Assembly (NCBI RefSeq): GCF_031822435.1
Contig: NZ_JAVQLW010000001.1
Location: 124,001 to 188,000 of the forward strand
Direction of reading: 5' to 3'
DNA: 64,000 nt
Source: Paracoccus sp. MBLB3053
GTDB lineage: Bacteria > Pseudomonadota > Alphaproteobacteria > Rhodobacterales > Rhodobacteraceae
Numbering within the stretch: the first letter of the stretch is position 1; each line of letters opens with the position of its first letter. The notes under the pieces are model-generated. The model did no database searches, was not told where the DNA came from, and saw only the letters and a list, made by a program, of their open reading frames with translations. Below are positions 19,717 to 28,233 of the stretch, in pieces. A program made the position numbers and the translations under genes.

Positions 19717-20427
19717 TCAGGCTCCCCGGTGACGTTCGACAAGGAAGCTTTCGGTAAATCTGCGCTGCGACTCGGTCAGGTGATGGCGCATCGCCTCGCG
19801 CGCGGCGGGGGCGTCGCCATCGGCGATCGCGTCGCGGATCGCGCCATGTTCGGCCAGCGCCAGCCGCCAGGTCCGCGGCCCTTCGAAGCGGCTCGAGAAC
19901 TGCGTGAAAAAGGGCGAAAGCCGCTTTTCGTAGATCTGCGCCGTGAAATTGGCGAGAACCGAGTTTCCGACCCCGGAAGCAATTGCGATATGGAACTGCC
20001 CATCCAGCAGGATCGCCCGCGCCCGGTCGTTCAGCGCCGCGCCCATCTCACGCAGGTTGTCGTCGAGCCGTGCGATCAATTCGTCGCCGACATGTCGCGC
20101 CGCCTCTTCGGCAATGGCGCTTTCGATGATGCAGCGCGCCTGAAGGATTTCAAGCGGGCCTTCGGAATCCGTGCTGATCGTCGCGCCGTCGGCGGGCGGG
20201 ATGGTCCCGACATAGATGCCCGAGCCCATGCGGATCTCAAGATGCCCCTCGACCTCCAGTGCGATCAGCGCCTCGCGCAGCGATGGGCGCGAAACGCTGA
20301 GCAGCTCGGCCAGATCACGCTCGGACGGCAGGCGCTCGCCGGGCGCAAGCGCCTGGCTGGCGACAAGCGCCATGATCTGATCGGCCACCTGCCGGTATTG
20401 CCGGCGGGGTCGGGTATCGTTGAGCAT
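19717..20427 (-). CDS. GntR family (FadR subfamily) repressor of the hexonate operon
   Basis: The 236-residue regulator has an N-terminal winged helix (about 8-75; RLPSERDLAELLSVSRPSLREAL) and a C-terminal all-helical FCD domain with metal or ligand residues in DGQFHIAIA, AEHGAIRDAI and RHHLTES. UxuR/ExuR-type regulators of uronate genes belong to this subfamily. It is the first gene of the operon and a palindrome of FadR type sits on its predicted promoter, so autoregulation is likely. The start has GGAGG five bases upstream. The inducer cannot be read from sequence. Confidence 0.88.
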   Translation of the reverse strand: MLNDTRPRRQYRQVADQIMALVASQALAPGERLPSERDLAELLSVSRPSLREALIALEVEGHLEIRMGSGIYVGTIPPADGATISTDSEGPLEILQARCIIESAIAEEAARHVGDELIARLDDNLREMGAALNDRARAILLDGQFHIAIASGVGNSVLANFTAQIYEKRLSPFFTQFSSRFEGPRTWRLALAEHGAIRDAIADGDAPAAREAMRHHLTESQRRFTESFLVERHRGA

Positions 20428-20476
20428 TTTTCCTCCGGGAACCTGCGCCGCCTCCTCGCCGCGCGGGCGTCAAAAC

Positions 20477-20487
20477 TGGTTTGACCA
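20477..20487 (-). promoter_or_regulatory. FadR-type operator palindrome TGGT-N3-ACCA
   Basis: TGGT (20477-20480), TTG, ACCA (20484-20487) is a perfect inverted repeat of the TNGTNNNACNA type bound by FadR-subfamily GntR proteins; one more matching pair extends it (A20475/T20489). It lies about 50 bases upstream of the regulator start and right where transcription should begin for the promoter at 20494-20523, so occupation should repress the operon. Confidence 0.6.
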
Positions 20488-20493
20488 ATTAGG

Positions 20494-20523
20494 AGATTAG
20501 GAACGGTACCCGGCTTTGGTCAA
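20494..20523 (-). promoter_or_regulatory. Predicted promoter of the gntR-dctPQM-idnD-uxuAB-lgoD-uxaA operon
   Basis: On the minus strand TTGACC (complement of 20518-20523) and TAATCT (complement of 20494-20499) are separated by 18 bases. The expected start point near 20487 falls on the operator palindrome. Confidence 0.45.
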
Positions 20524-20548
20524 GCGATTCTTGCGTGCCATTTCCCAT

Positions 20549-20570
20549 AAAACATGCTGCTTTGCAGCAT
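20549..20570 (-). terminator. Intrinsic terminator after the Ldh2-family gene
   Basis: On the minus strand ATGCTGC and GCAGCAT form a perfect 7-bp stem around AAA, followed by GTTTTAT. It lies about 22 bases after the stop of the Ldh2-family gene and separates it from the hexonate operon promoter. Confidence 0.7.
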
Positions 20571-20591
20571 CCAGTCCCGGCGGTAAACTGG

Positions 20592-21647
20592 TCAGGCCAC
20601 CGGCGGGATCTGAAGCCGTGCTGCCAGCGCGCCAAATTGCTCGGCCGTCACGGGGTCCAGCACCACCCCTTGTTCCTGGCGCTGACGGGCGACCTCCCAT
20701 TCGCGGTCGCCGGGGGCCATCACCCGACAATTCTCCCGCGCGGGCGAAGTGCGCAGCTTTTCCACATATCGCCGCATTCCGTCATCAAAGCTGGCGCGAT
20801 CCAGGAAGGCATCCGGATTCATTGCAATGACGAAAGCCCCCAGGGCGCGCGGCGTGGCAAAATCCGGGCCGCCCATGGGCAGGATGTCGAAGCTGAGCCG
20901 CATTCCCGTCAGGACGGCACTGAAGATTTCGGCCACCCCAGCCAGCGCCGCCCCCTTGAAGCCGAATTCCGCGCCAAGCGGCGCCAGCATGTCGACAGCC
21001 GACGGATCGGTCGTATCAACGCCAGCGGAATCCGAAGCGACGGCCTGTGGCAGCTGGACGCCAAGGCTTTGATAAAGCTGGACCCGGTTATAGGGGATGG
21101 CGCTTGTCGCCATGTCCAGAAACCAGGGATTCTCAGGCCCCATAGGCACGGCAACCGAAATCGGATTCGTCCCGTGAAAGCGCATCGCGCCGTCATGCAG
21201 GCGGACGAAACTGTCCGAATTGCAGAAGCTCAGGCCAATGAAGCCAGTTTCCGCCGCGGCCAGTGCATAGGCCCCCGCCGGTCCGAAGTGGGAATTGTTC
21301 CGGATCGCGACGGCTCCGATGCCGTATTGGCGAGCCAGGTCAATCGCCCGATCCATGCCGCGATAGGCGCCCAGCGCGCCTTGGGCATTATCCGCATCAA
21401 GAACCTCGACCGCACCAAAGCCGCCAACCTTCCTGATTTCGGGGCACTTGTTCAGCCGCCCGCCTTCAAGGGCGCGAATGTAATGCGGCAGCAGGCGCAC
21501 CCCGTGGCTATCCACGCCGAACCTCGTGCCATGCAACATCGCGCGGCTCGCCGCATCGGCGGTGTCCTTATCGGCGCCGATCGCGAGAAAGGCCGAGCGG
21601 CTGAACCGGTCAAGTTCCTGCAGCGAGACATGGCCGTGCGTTCCCAT
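20592..21647 (-). CDS. Ldh2/MDH2-family oxidoreductase (malate/L-lactate dehydrogenase-like)
   Basis: This 351-residue protein belongs to the non-Rossmann Ldh2 superfamily of NAD(P)-dependent 2-keto-acid reductases. It shows GVDSHGVRLLPHYI (about 43-56) with the catalytic His, RNNSHFGPAGAYA (about 117-129), GTNPISVAVP (about 157-166) and MATSAIPYNRV. Members reduce malate/lactate, ureidoglycolate, 2,3-diketogulonate or cyclic imines, so the substrate is not assignable. ATG 21647 follows GGGGGAGG by six bases. It is divergent from the tandem-helix GntR gene and probably belongs to that sugar-acid locus, reducing or oxidising an acid handled by the ABC transporter. Confidence 0.8.
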   Translation of the reverse strand: MGTHGHVSLQELDRFSRSAFLAIGADKDTADAASRAMLHGTRFGVDSHGVRLLPHYIRALEGGRLNKCPEIRKVGGFGAVEVLDADNAQGALGAYRGMDRAIDLARQYGIGAVAIRNNSHFGPAGAYALAAAETGFIGLSFCNSDSFVRLHDGAMRFHGTNPISVAVPMGPENPWFLDMATSAIPYNRVQLYQSLGVQLPQAVASDSAGVDTTDPSAVDMLAPLGAEFGFKGAALAGVAEIFSAVLTGMRLSFDILPMGGPDFATPRALGAFVIAMNPDAFLDRASFDDGMRRYVEKLRTSPARENCRVMAPGDREWEVARQRQEQGVVLDPVTAEQFGALAARLQIPPVA

Positions 21648-21783
21648 TCCATTCCTCCCCCTGAAATGATTCCTGCACACACTAGACATAAAGTTCGCGA
21701 CGCGACAACGTCATCGTGGCGCGCGCATTGCCAAAGACACACGCCGCGCCGCATCCTGAAACCGGGCAGCAGGAGAAGGCCAG

Positions 21784-22773
21784 ATGACAAGGGATCGCGA
21801 CCGGCTGGCGCCTCGGCTCTACCAGCAGGCGGCCGACATGTTGGCGCAGGAGATCTCTCAGGGCCTGCTGCCCCGCGGTACGGCACTGACGCAGAAGGCT
21901 TTGGCCGAGCGTTTCGGGATCAGCCGCTCGCCTGCCCGGCAGGCGCTTGATGAATTGGTCCGGCGCGGGCTTCTGCTGCGCGGCGCTTCGGGGCGATACA
22001 GTCTTTCGGGGCAGACCGCCGACCCGGGTCTATCGGGCCGGATGCCCGTCCCTGCCAGGCTGACCCAGCGCAGCAGCTGGGAAGGCATCTACCCCGAAAT
22101 CGAATTGGCCATTGTGTCGCGCACCCCTCTGGGCTGCTGGCGCGTGAACGAGGCGGTGCTGGCCCGCCATTACGGTGTCAGCCGGACTGTGGCGCGCGAT
22201 GTGATGGGGCGGCTGCAGAATCGCGGGATCATTCGCAAGGATGACAGCGGCCGCTGGCACGCGCCTGCATTGACCGCCCAGCATATCGACGAGCTTTACG
22301 AGTTGCGCTGGCTGCTTGAGCCCGTGGCGATGGAAAAGGCCGTGCCGAACCTGCCAGCCGGCCTGCTCGACGCCATGAGCGACGAATTGCTGGCCGCCAT
22401 GGAAGGCGACGCCCAGCGCGACAGCACGCTGCTTGATCATCTGGAACAGCGCCTGCATGTCGAATTGCTCGGGCATTGCCGGAACGAGGCGCTGGTCCGC
22501 GCGATCAGCCTGCCGCAGGCGCTCCTGGTCACGCATCAGATGCTCTATCAGCTGACGCTTGAACTTTTCGGGACCGAGCCGTTCCTGTCCGAGCATCTCG
22601 AGGTGATCAACCGCCTGCGCAGGGGCGATATTGACGGCGCAAGGGCCGCGCTTGTCGCCCATCTGCGCATTTCACGCCGCCGCGCGATGCTACGCATCGA
22701 AGCGGTGCAAGAGATGATCCAGCCCGATCCGCTGCCCTATCTGGAACGCGTCGACCCGCCAGAGCCCGGTTAG
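21784..22773 (+). CDS. GntR-type regulator with two winged-helix domains plus an FCD-like domain
   Basis: The protein has 329 residues, nearly 100 more than a normal FCD regulator. Two DNA-binding modules can be seen: residues about 10-78 (QKALAERFGISRSPARQAL) and residues about 100-162 (NEAVLARHYGVSRTVARDVM), each with a helix-turn-helix and a wing (LLLRGASGRYSL; IIRKDDSGRWHA). A helical effector domain follows (about 165-310; ELYELRWLLEPVAMEKA). It is divergent from the Ldh2-family gene and precedes the ABC transporter, so it probably controls both. ATG 21784 has GGAGAAGG upstream. Confidence 0.82.
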   Translation: MTRDRDRLAPRLYQQAADMLAQEISQGLLPRGTALTQKALAERFGISRSPARQALDELVRRGLLLRGASGRYSLSGQTADPGLSGRMPVPARLTQRSSWEGIYPEIELAIVSRTPLGCWRVNEAVLARHYGVSRTVARDVMGRLQNRGIIRKDDSGRWHAPALTAQHIDELYELRWLLEPVAMEKAVPNLPAGLLDAMSDELLAAMEGDAQRDSTLLDHLEQRLHVELLGHCRNEALVRAISLPQALLVTHQMLYQLTLELFGTEPFLSEHLEVINRLRRGDIDGARAALVAHLRISRRRAMLRIEAVQEMIQPDPLPYLERVDPPEPG

Positions 22774-22941
22774 AATCGCGGCGGGAAACTGCCCCCTTTT
22801 CTTCTGCCGTTCCGAAGGGATGCCAGGGACAAATGCACGATCATCCGAATTGCCCCCTATGCAGAACGCGCGCGACGCATATCCTGTGCGCGGAGGACGG
22901 ACCAACGGGAGAGGGTCCCCAACTTGAGGGAGGAGACGGAC

Positions 22942-23958
22942 ATGACCCGCAAGGGATTTCTGCTGACTGCCACCACCGCGCTGAGCCTTGCGCTCGGCAC
23001 GGGCGCGATCGCCGATACCGCCGACAAGAAGATCGCCTTGTCGAACAACTATGCCGGCAACAGCTGGCGTCAGGCCATGCTGGAAAGCTGGAAGCGCGTT
23101 ACCGACAAGGCCGTTGCTGACGGGATCGTGGCCAGCGCAGATGCCTTTACCACGGCCGAGAATCAGGCCACCGAACAGGCCGCGCAGATTCAGAACCTGA
23201 TCCTGCAGGGCTATGACGCGATCGTGCTGAACGCCGCCTCGCCCACCGCGCTGAACGGCGCCGTCAAGGAAGCCTGCGATGCCGGGATCACCGTTGTGTC
23301 CTTTGACGGGATCGTGACCGAGCCCTGCGCCTGGCGGGTCAAGGTCGATTTCGTCAAGATGGGCCGGGACGAGGTGGAGTATCTGGCAACCCGCCTGCCT
23401 GACGGCGGCAATCTCCTGGAAATCCGCGGCCTTGCCGGGGTATCCGTCGATGACGAGATCCATCAGGGCATCGAAGAAGGGGTGAAAGCGCATCCGAACT
23501 TCAAGATCGTGGGCTCTGTCAATGGCGACTGGGCGCAGGACGTGGCGCAGAAGGCCGTCGCGGGCATCCTGCCCTCGCTGCCCGAGATTGCGGCGGTGGT
23601 GACACAGGGCGGGGACGGCTACGGCGCGGCCCAGGCTTTTGCCGCCGCCGGCCGCCCAACCCCGATCATCGTCATGGGCAATCGCCAGGACGAGCTGAAA
23701 TGGTGGGCGGAACAGCGGGACGCGAATGGCTACGAGACTGTCTCGACCTCGATCGCCCCGGGGGTTAGCACACTCGCCTTCTGGGTCGCGCAGCAGATCC
23801 TGGATGGGCAGGACGTGCCCAAGGACCTGACCGTGCCCTTCCTGTCGGTGACGCAGGACACTCTGGACCAATCGCTGAAGGATACGCCCGAGGGCGGCGT
23901 CACCAATGTCGATTATTCACAGGAAGACGCGAAGAAGGTGATCTCCGAGTCGATGTGA
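22942..23958 (+). CDS. Sugar ABC transporter substrate-binding protein (ribose/galactofuranose-binding type)
   Basis: The 338-residue protein has a cleavable signal peptide (TATTALSLALGTGAIAD, cut near residue 24) and the periplasmic-binding-protein type 1 fold: ALSNNYAGNSWRQAM (about 31-45), QIQNLILQGYDAIVLNAASP (about 83-102), GITVVSFDG and VTQGGDGYGAAQAF. It captures an unknown sugar or sugar derivative. ATG 22942 is preceded by GGGAGGAG six bases away. It is the first gene of a five-gene operon. Confidence 0.88.
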   Translation: MTRKGFLLTATTALSLALGTGAIADTADKKIALSNNYAGNSWRQAMLESWKRVTDKAVADGIVASADAFTTAENQATEQAAQIQNLILQGYDAIVLNAASPTALNGAVKEACDAGITVVSFDGIVTEPCAWRVKVDFVKMGRDEVEYLATRLPDGGNLLEIRGLAGVSVDDEIHQGIEEGVKAHPNFKIVGSVNGDWAQDVAQKAVAGILPSLPEIAAVVTQGGDGYGAAQAFAAAGRPTPIIVMGNRQDELKWWAEQRDANGYETVSTSIAPGVSTLAFWVAQQILDGQDVPKDLTVPFLSVTQDTLDQSLKDTPEGGVTNVDYSQEDAKKVISESM

Positions 23959-25415
23959 TGACGGAACGCGAACGGGACACGACCGGGCCGACCCCGGTCG
24001 TGGTGCTGAAGGGAGCGTCGAAAAACTTCGGTGCGCTCCGCGCGCTGGATCACGTCGACCTGTCGATTGCACCGGGCGAATGCCTTGGCCTCGTCGGCCA
24101 TAACGGCGCGGGAAAATCCACGCTGGTCAATCTGGTGACAGGGCTCTTTGCGCCGACCGGGGGAGAGATCTTCTATCCCGGCGCCTCAGATCATGTCGGG
24201 GCGGGCATCCGCGCCATTTCGCAGGAAGGCACGCTCTGCCCGAACCTGAGCGTGCTTGAAAACCTTCAGGTCGCGCAGCGCGACCTGACTGGCTGGGGCT
24301 GGCGCAAGCTGGCCGCACGCCGGATAGGGGCGGCGCTGGACGCGATCTTTCCGGAGCACCGCATTCGACCCGAGGCTTCGATCTTCGACATGACGCTTGC
24401 CGAACAGCAGATGATCGAAATCGCCATCGGCTTCGCCGAGGGTGCTGCACCGGCCCGACTTGTCGTGCTGGACGAACCGACCTCGTCGCTCGACGCCTCG
24501 ATCTCGGCCCAGCTTCTTGCACATATCCGTCGCTTCTGCGCGACAGGCGGCGCGGTGGTGTTCATCTCGCACATGCTTGGCGAGGTATCCGAGGTCGCGG
24601 ACAGGATCGTCGTCATGCGCGACGGGCGCATCATCGCCGATCGTCTGGCCAATGGCTTTACCCGGCAGGGACTTGTCGATGCGATGGGCCATGTGGCTGA
24701 GCACGCGCGTCAGACAAGCCCGGCGGCACTGACACGTGCATGGGGTGACCATTCGCAGCCCATATTGCGCACGCCAGAGGGGGTCGAGGCGCGCAGGGGC
24801 GAGGTCGTCGGACTGGCCGGACTGGCCGGACATGGCCAGGCCGAGGCTTTGGCGCGGTTCTATCTTGCACAAAGTTCGGACTGGCGCAGCCTGACCGAGC
24901 CAGCTGCCGTCTTCGTCGCGGGCGACCGCCGTCGCGATGGGCTGATGCCGATCTGGTCTATACGACGCAATCTCGCGCTGGCCGCCCTGGGGCAATTGAC
25001 GCGGCGCTGGCTTGTCGATCAGGCGGCCGAGAATGAGATGGCGAAGGAATGGCAGCGACGCATCGGAATTCGCACTCCTGACATGGGCAACCCGATCCTT
25101 TCACTTTCCGGCGGCAACCAGCAAAAGGTGCTGTTCGCCCGCGCCCTGGCCACCACCGCCCCCGTGGTCGTCATGGACGACCCGATGCGCGGTGTGGATA
25201 TCGGCACCAAGACCGAGGTCTATGACATGATCCGCCATGAGGCCGCGATGGGCCGCACCTTCCTGTGGTATTCGACCGAAATGGACGAGATCCGCAATTG
25301 CGACCGGGTCTTCGTCTTTCGTGGCGGCGCGATCTCGGCCGAGCTTGAGGGAGAGGCGATCACCGAAGAAAACATCCTGGCTGCCTCGTTCGAGTTCGGG
25401 GACAGCGCCGCATGA
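23958..25415 (+). CDS. Sugar ABC transporter ATP-binding protein, two fused ATPase domains (RbsA type)
   Basis: At 485 residues it carries two nucleotide-binding domains. Domain 1 has Walker A GHNGAGKST (about 43-51), a changed signature MTLAEQQ, Walker B VVLDEPTSSLD and switch ISH. Domain 2 has the degenerate Walker A usual for the family (GLAGHGQAEAL), a full signature LSGGNQQKV (about 385-393) and VVVMDDPMRGVD, in which the usual catalytic Glu after Walker B is Asp. It energises sugar import with the two permeases downstream. ATG 23958 overlaps the stop of the binding-protein gene (TGATG). Confidence 0.88.
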   Translation: MTERERDTTGPTPVVVLKGASKNFGALRALDHVDLSIAPGECLGLVGHNGAGKSTLVNLVTGLFAPTGGEIFYPGASDHVGAGIRAISQEGTLCPNLSVLENLQVAQRDLTGWGWRKLAARRIGAALDAIFPEHRIRPEASIFDMTLAEQQMIEIAIGFAEGAAPARLVVLDEPTSSLDASISAQLLAHIRRFCATGGAVVFISHMLGEVSEVADRIVVMRDGRIIADRLANGFTRQGLVDAMGHVAEHARQTSPAALTRAWGDHSQPILRTPEGVEARRGEVVGLAGLAGHGQAEALARFYLAQSSDWRSLTEPAAVFVAGDRRRDGLMPIWSIRRNLALAALGQLTRRWLVDQAAENEMAKEWQRRIGIRTPDMGNPILSLSGGNQQKVLFARALATTAPVVVMDDPMRGVDIGTKTEVYDMIRHEAAMGRTFLWYSTEMDEIRNCDRVFVFRGGAISAELEGEAITEENILAASFEFGDSAA

Positions 25416-26341
25416 CGCGATACATCACCCCGCGCCTTGCCCTGCCCGTGCTGTCGCTTGCGGTCCTGATCGTGGCCGTGTTCTGGCTGCAACCCCGCGC
25501 CATGAGCTATGTCGGGATCAACCTGCTGTTCAATCTGGCGGTGCCCATCGCATTGGCGACGGTGGCGCAGATGATCATCATCATGGTCAACGACATCGAC
25601 TTGTCGATGGGCGCTTTCGTCAGCCTGATCGCTTGCATCACCGCCGCCATCCTGCCCGCGAACCCCACCCTTGGCGTCTTGCTGCTGATGGGCTGCGTCT
25701 TGGCCTATGCGGCCCTTGGCGCGCTGATCGAGGCGCGCCAGCTGCCCGCCATCGTCGTCACGCTCGGCATGTCCTTCGTATGGGGCGGGGCAGCGGTGCT
25801 GATCCTGCCCTCACCCGGAGGGAGTTCGCCCAGCTGGCTGACGGCGATCATGAAGGCCAAGCCGCCGCTTGTCCCGATGGCGATCATCGCGAGCGTGCTG
25901 ATCGCGCTGGTCGCGCATCTTCTCATCATGCGCTCGGGCTTCGGGGTGCGGCTTCGCGCGCTTGGCGGCAATGTCCGCGCGGTTTCCCGCGCCGGCCGCT
26001 CGACCGTGAGACTGCGCGCGATGGCCTATGGTCTGGCCGGTTTTTTCGCCGTGTTGGCGGGCATGGCGCTGGTCGGGCTCACCACTTCGGGTGACGCGAA
26101 TATCGCGCTGCGCTACACGCTTTTGTCGATTGCGGGCGTGATCCTGGGCGGAGGAGAGTTCACCGGCGGACGCGTTTCGCCCGTGGGCGCGGTGATCGGC
26201 GCCCTGACCCTGACGCTGGCGGGCAGTTTCCTGTCCTTTCTGCGCCTGTCGCCCGACTGGCAGATCGGGGCACAGGGCGCGATCCTGATCCTGGTCCTTG
26301 CCGCGCGGCTGATCGTCCGACCCTCTGCGAGGCGTGCATGA
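25412..26341 (+). CDS. Sugar ABC transporter permease, first of two
   Basis: The 309-residue membrane protein has about nine hydrophobic helices and RbsC-family motifs: MIIIMVNDIDLSMGAFVSL (about 54-72), TLGMSFVWGG (about 116-125), ALGGNVRAVSRAGR (about 184-197) and the loop GGGEFTGGR (about 249-257), which contacts the ATPase. It overlaps the ATPase gene by four bases. Because a second, different permease follows, the translocation pore is probably a heterodimer, as in the YtfT/YjfF galactofuranose system. Confidence 0.88.
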   Translation: MTRYITPRLALPVLSLAVLIVAVFWLQPRAMSYVGINLLFNLAVPIALATVAQMIIIMVNDIDLSMGAFVSLIACITAAILPANPTLGVLLLMGCVLAYAALGALIEARQLPAIVVTLGMSFVWGGAAVLILPSPGGSSPSWLTAIMKAKPPLVPMAIIASVLIALVAHLLIMRSGFGVRLRALGGNVRAVSRAGRSTVRLRAMAYGLAGFFAVLAGMALVGLTTSGDANIALRYTLLSIAGVILGGGEFTGGRVSPVGAVIGALTLTLAGSFLSFLRLSPDWQIGAQGAILILVLAARLIVRPSARRA

Positions 26342-27303
26342 CCAAGCTGCTGAACCTCCACCGCGCGCCTTGGTTCTGGGCCTGGATCGCGGCCGTCGCC
26401 GCCTTCCTTGCCACCTGGTCGATCAGTGTGGGCGGCGGGGGTGGCGCGGCGCTGGCCGTCGCGGCCCTGACATTTGCCAGTTTCTCGGTCCTGACCGGGC
26501 TTGGGCAGATGCTGGTGATCACCATGGGACCGGGCAATGTCGACCTGTCGATTCCTGCCACGATGACGCTTGCCGGCACGCTGTCCTTGAAGCTCATGGA
26601 CGGCATGACCGGGCCGGCCTGGCTTGTGATCCTCGCGGGTCTCGTCGCGGCTCTGACCGTTGGCGGATGCGCTGGCGTGGTGAATTTCGCGCTGATCCGC
26701 CTGCTGCGGATCCCGCCGATCATCGCCACCCTGTCGGCAAGTTTCCTTTACCAGTCGCTTGCAATCTGGTCGAACCGCGGCCTGCGCATCAAGCCGCCTG
26801 CGGCATTGGCCGATTTCACCACCGGCCGCGCGATCCTTGGAATTCCGAACCTCGCGCTGGTCGTTTTGGTGATCAGCATCGGCTTCTGGGTCGCCCTGAA
26901 CCGTTCCGCCTTCGGAAGACGCCTCTCGGCCATCGGGCAGAACCCCCGTGCGGCACGGCTCGCGGGGGTGCCGGTCGCAAGGGTTTCGGGCACGACCTAT
27001 GTCACCTGCGCCAAGATGGCCGGGCTCACGGGATTTCTTCTCGCCTGTTTCTCGGGCGGGGCAGCGCTGAACATGGGCGCCGAATTCCTGCTGATGTCGA
27101 TCGCCGTGACGGTGATCGGCGGTTCGTCGATCGCGGGCGGCAATTCCAATGTTCCCGGCATCTGGGCCGGAGCCTTGTTCATGTACCTCATCGTCTCGAT
27201 GCTGAACTCCTACGGTCTGGGTGCGGGGGTCAGACTGCTCTCGACAGGGATCATCATCATTGCCATCGTCGCCGTCGCAAGCGGAAGAAAGGCCAGAGCA
27301 TGA
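26338..27303 (+). CDS. Sugar ABC transporter permease, second of two
   Basis: The 321-residue RbsC-family permease has GLGQMLVITMGPGNVDLS (about 54-71), where GPGNVDLS replaces the usual GGIDLS, TLSASFLYQSLA (about 130-141), IGQNPRAARLAGVP and GGSSIAGG (about 261-268). It overlaps the first permease by four bases and shares its start-stop coupling with the downstream lactonase. Sequence differences from the first permease are large, so they are partners rather than recent duplicates. Confidence 0.88.
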   Translation: MTKLLNLHRAPWFWAWIAAVAAFLATWSISVGGGGGAALAVAALTFASFSVLTGLGQMLVITMGPGNVDLSIPATMTLAGTLSLKLMDGMTGPAWLVILAGLVAALTVGGCAGVVNFALIRLLRIPPIIATLSASFLYQSLAIWSNRGLRIKPPAALADFTTGRAILGIPNLALVVLVISIGFWVALNRSAFGRRLSAIGQNPRAARLAGVPVARVSGTTYVTCAKMAGLTGFLLACFSGGAALNMGAEFLLMSIAVTVIGGSSIAGGNSNVPGIWAGALFMYLIVSMLNSYGLGAGVRLLSTGIIIIAIVAVASGRKARA

Positions 27304-28202
27304 CCATCCACGATCAACGCGACCCGCGCTTCAGGGCATTGATCCACCCGAATGCGCAGTTGCGCCAGTTGGGCTCGGGTTTCGAATGGACCGAAGGGCC
27401 GGTCTGGTTCCCTGCCGCGCAGATGCTGCTGTTTTCCGATATCCCGGCACATCGCATGATGCGCTGGACGGCCGAAACCGGCTGCACGGTCTTTCGCGAG
27501 AATTCCGATTACAGCAACGGCAATACCCGCGATCCACAGGGTCGGCTGGTCACCTGCCATCATGGCCTGCGCGCCGTCAGCCGGACGGAACATGATGGCA
27601 GTCGCACGATCCTTGCCGCGAGCCATGATGGCAAGCGGCTGAACTCGCCCAATGACGTGGTGGTGCGGTCCGATGGCAGCGTGTGGTTCACCGATCCGAC
27701 CTACGGCATCCTGTCCGATCTGGAGGGTTATCGCGCCGTGCCGGAACAACCCGGCAACTACGTCTGGCGCATTCCCCCGGAAGGAGGCGAGCCGCAACCG
27801 GTCATCACCGACTTTACCCAGCCGAACGGGCTTTGCTTCTCGCCCGACGAAAGCCTGCTTTATGTGGCCGAGTCGGGATCGAGCCATGATCCCGATATCG
27901 CACCGGTGATCCGGGTGTTCGAAGTGACACAGGATGGCAGGGTCGATAACGGGCGCGACTTCGCCATGGTCGACGCCGGCCTGCCCGATGGCATCCGCTG
28001 CGACGCCAACGGCAATCTCTGGTCCTCGGCCGCCGATGGGGTGCATGTCTTTGCCCCGGACGGCACGCTGCTGGGCAAGATCCTCGTGCCCGAGGTGGTC
28101 TCGAACCTCTGTTTCGGCGGGCCGCGCGGGAACCGGCTTTTTATCACGGCGACCACGAGCCTTTACCAGATCGCGGTCGACGCTGCTGCGGCAGGCTGGT
28201 AA
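27300..28202 (+). CDS. SMP-30/gluconolactonase family lactonase
   Basis: The 300-residue six-bladed beta-propeller has the family metal and catalytic residues in [10 protein letters not shown] (Glu at about 32), [10 protein letters not shown] (about 115-124), [14 protein letters not shown] and [12 protein letters not shown]. The family opens sugar lactones such as gluconolactone or gulonolactone. Its ATG overlaps the permease stop (ATGA), so it belongs to the transporter operon and suggests that the imported sugar is first oxidised to, or taken up as, a lactone. The sugar dehydrogenase is not adjacent, unless the Ldh2-family gene plays a role. Confidence 0.88.
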   Translation: MTIHDQRDPRFRALIHPNAQLRQLGSGFEWTEGPVWFPAAQMLLFSDIPAHRMMRWTAETGCTVFRENSDYSNGNTRDPQGRLVTCHHGLRAVSRTEHDGSRTILAASHDGKRLNSPNDVVVRSDGSVWFTDPTYGILSDLEGYRAVPEQPGNYVWRIPPEGGEPQPVITDFTQPNGLCFSPDESLLYVAESGSSHDPDIAPVIRVFEVTQDGRVDNGRDFAMVDAGLPDGIRCDANGNLWSSAADGVHVFAPDGTLLGKILVPEVVSNLCFGGPRGNRLFITATTSLYQIAVDAAAAGW

Positions 28203-28233
28203 TCGGGGCCAAGCCGCTACAGGAGACCAGCCC

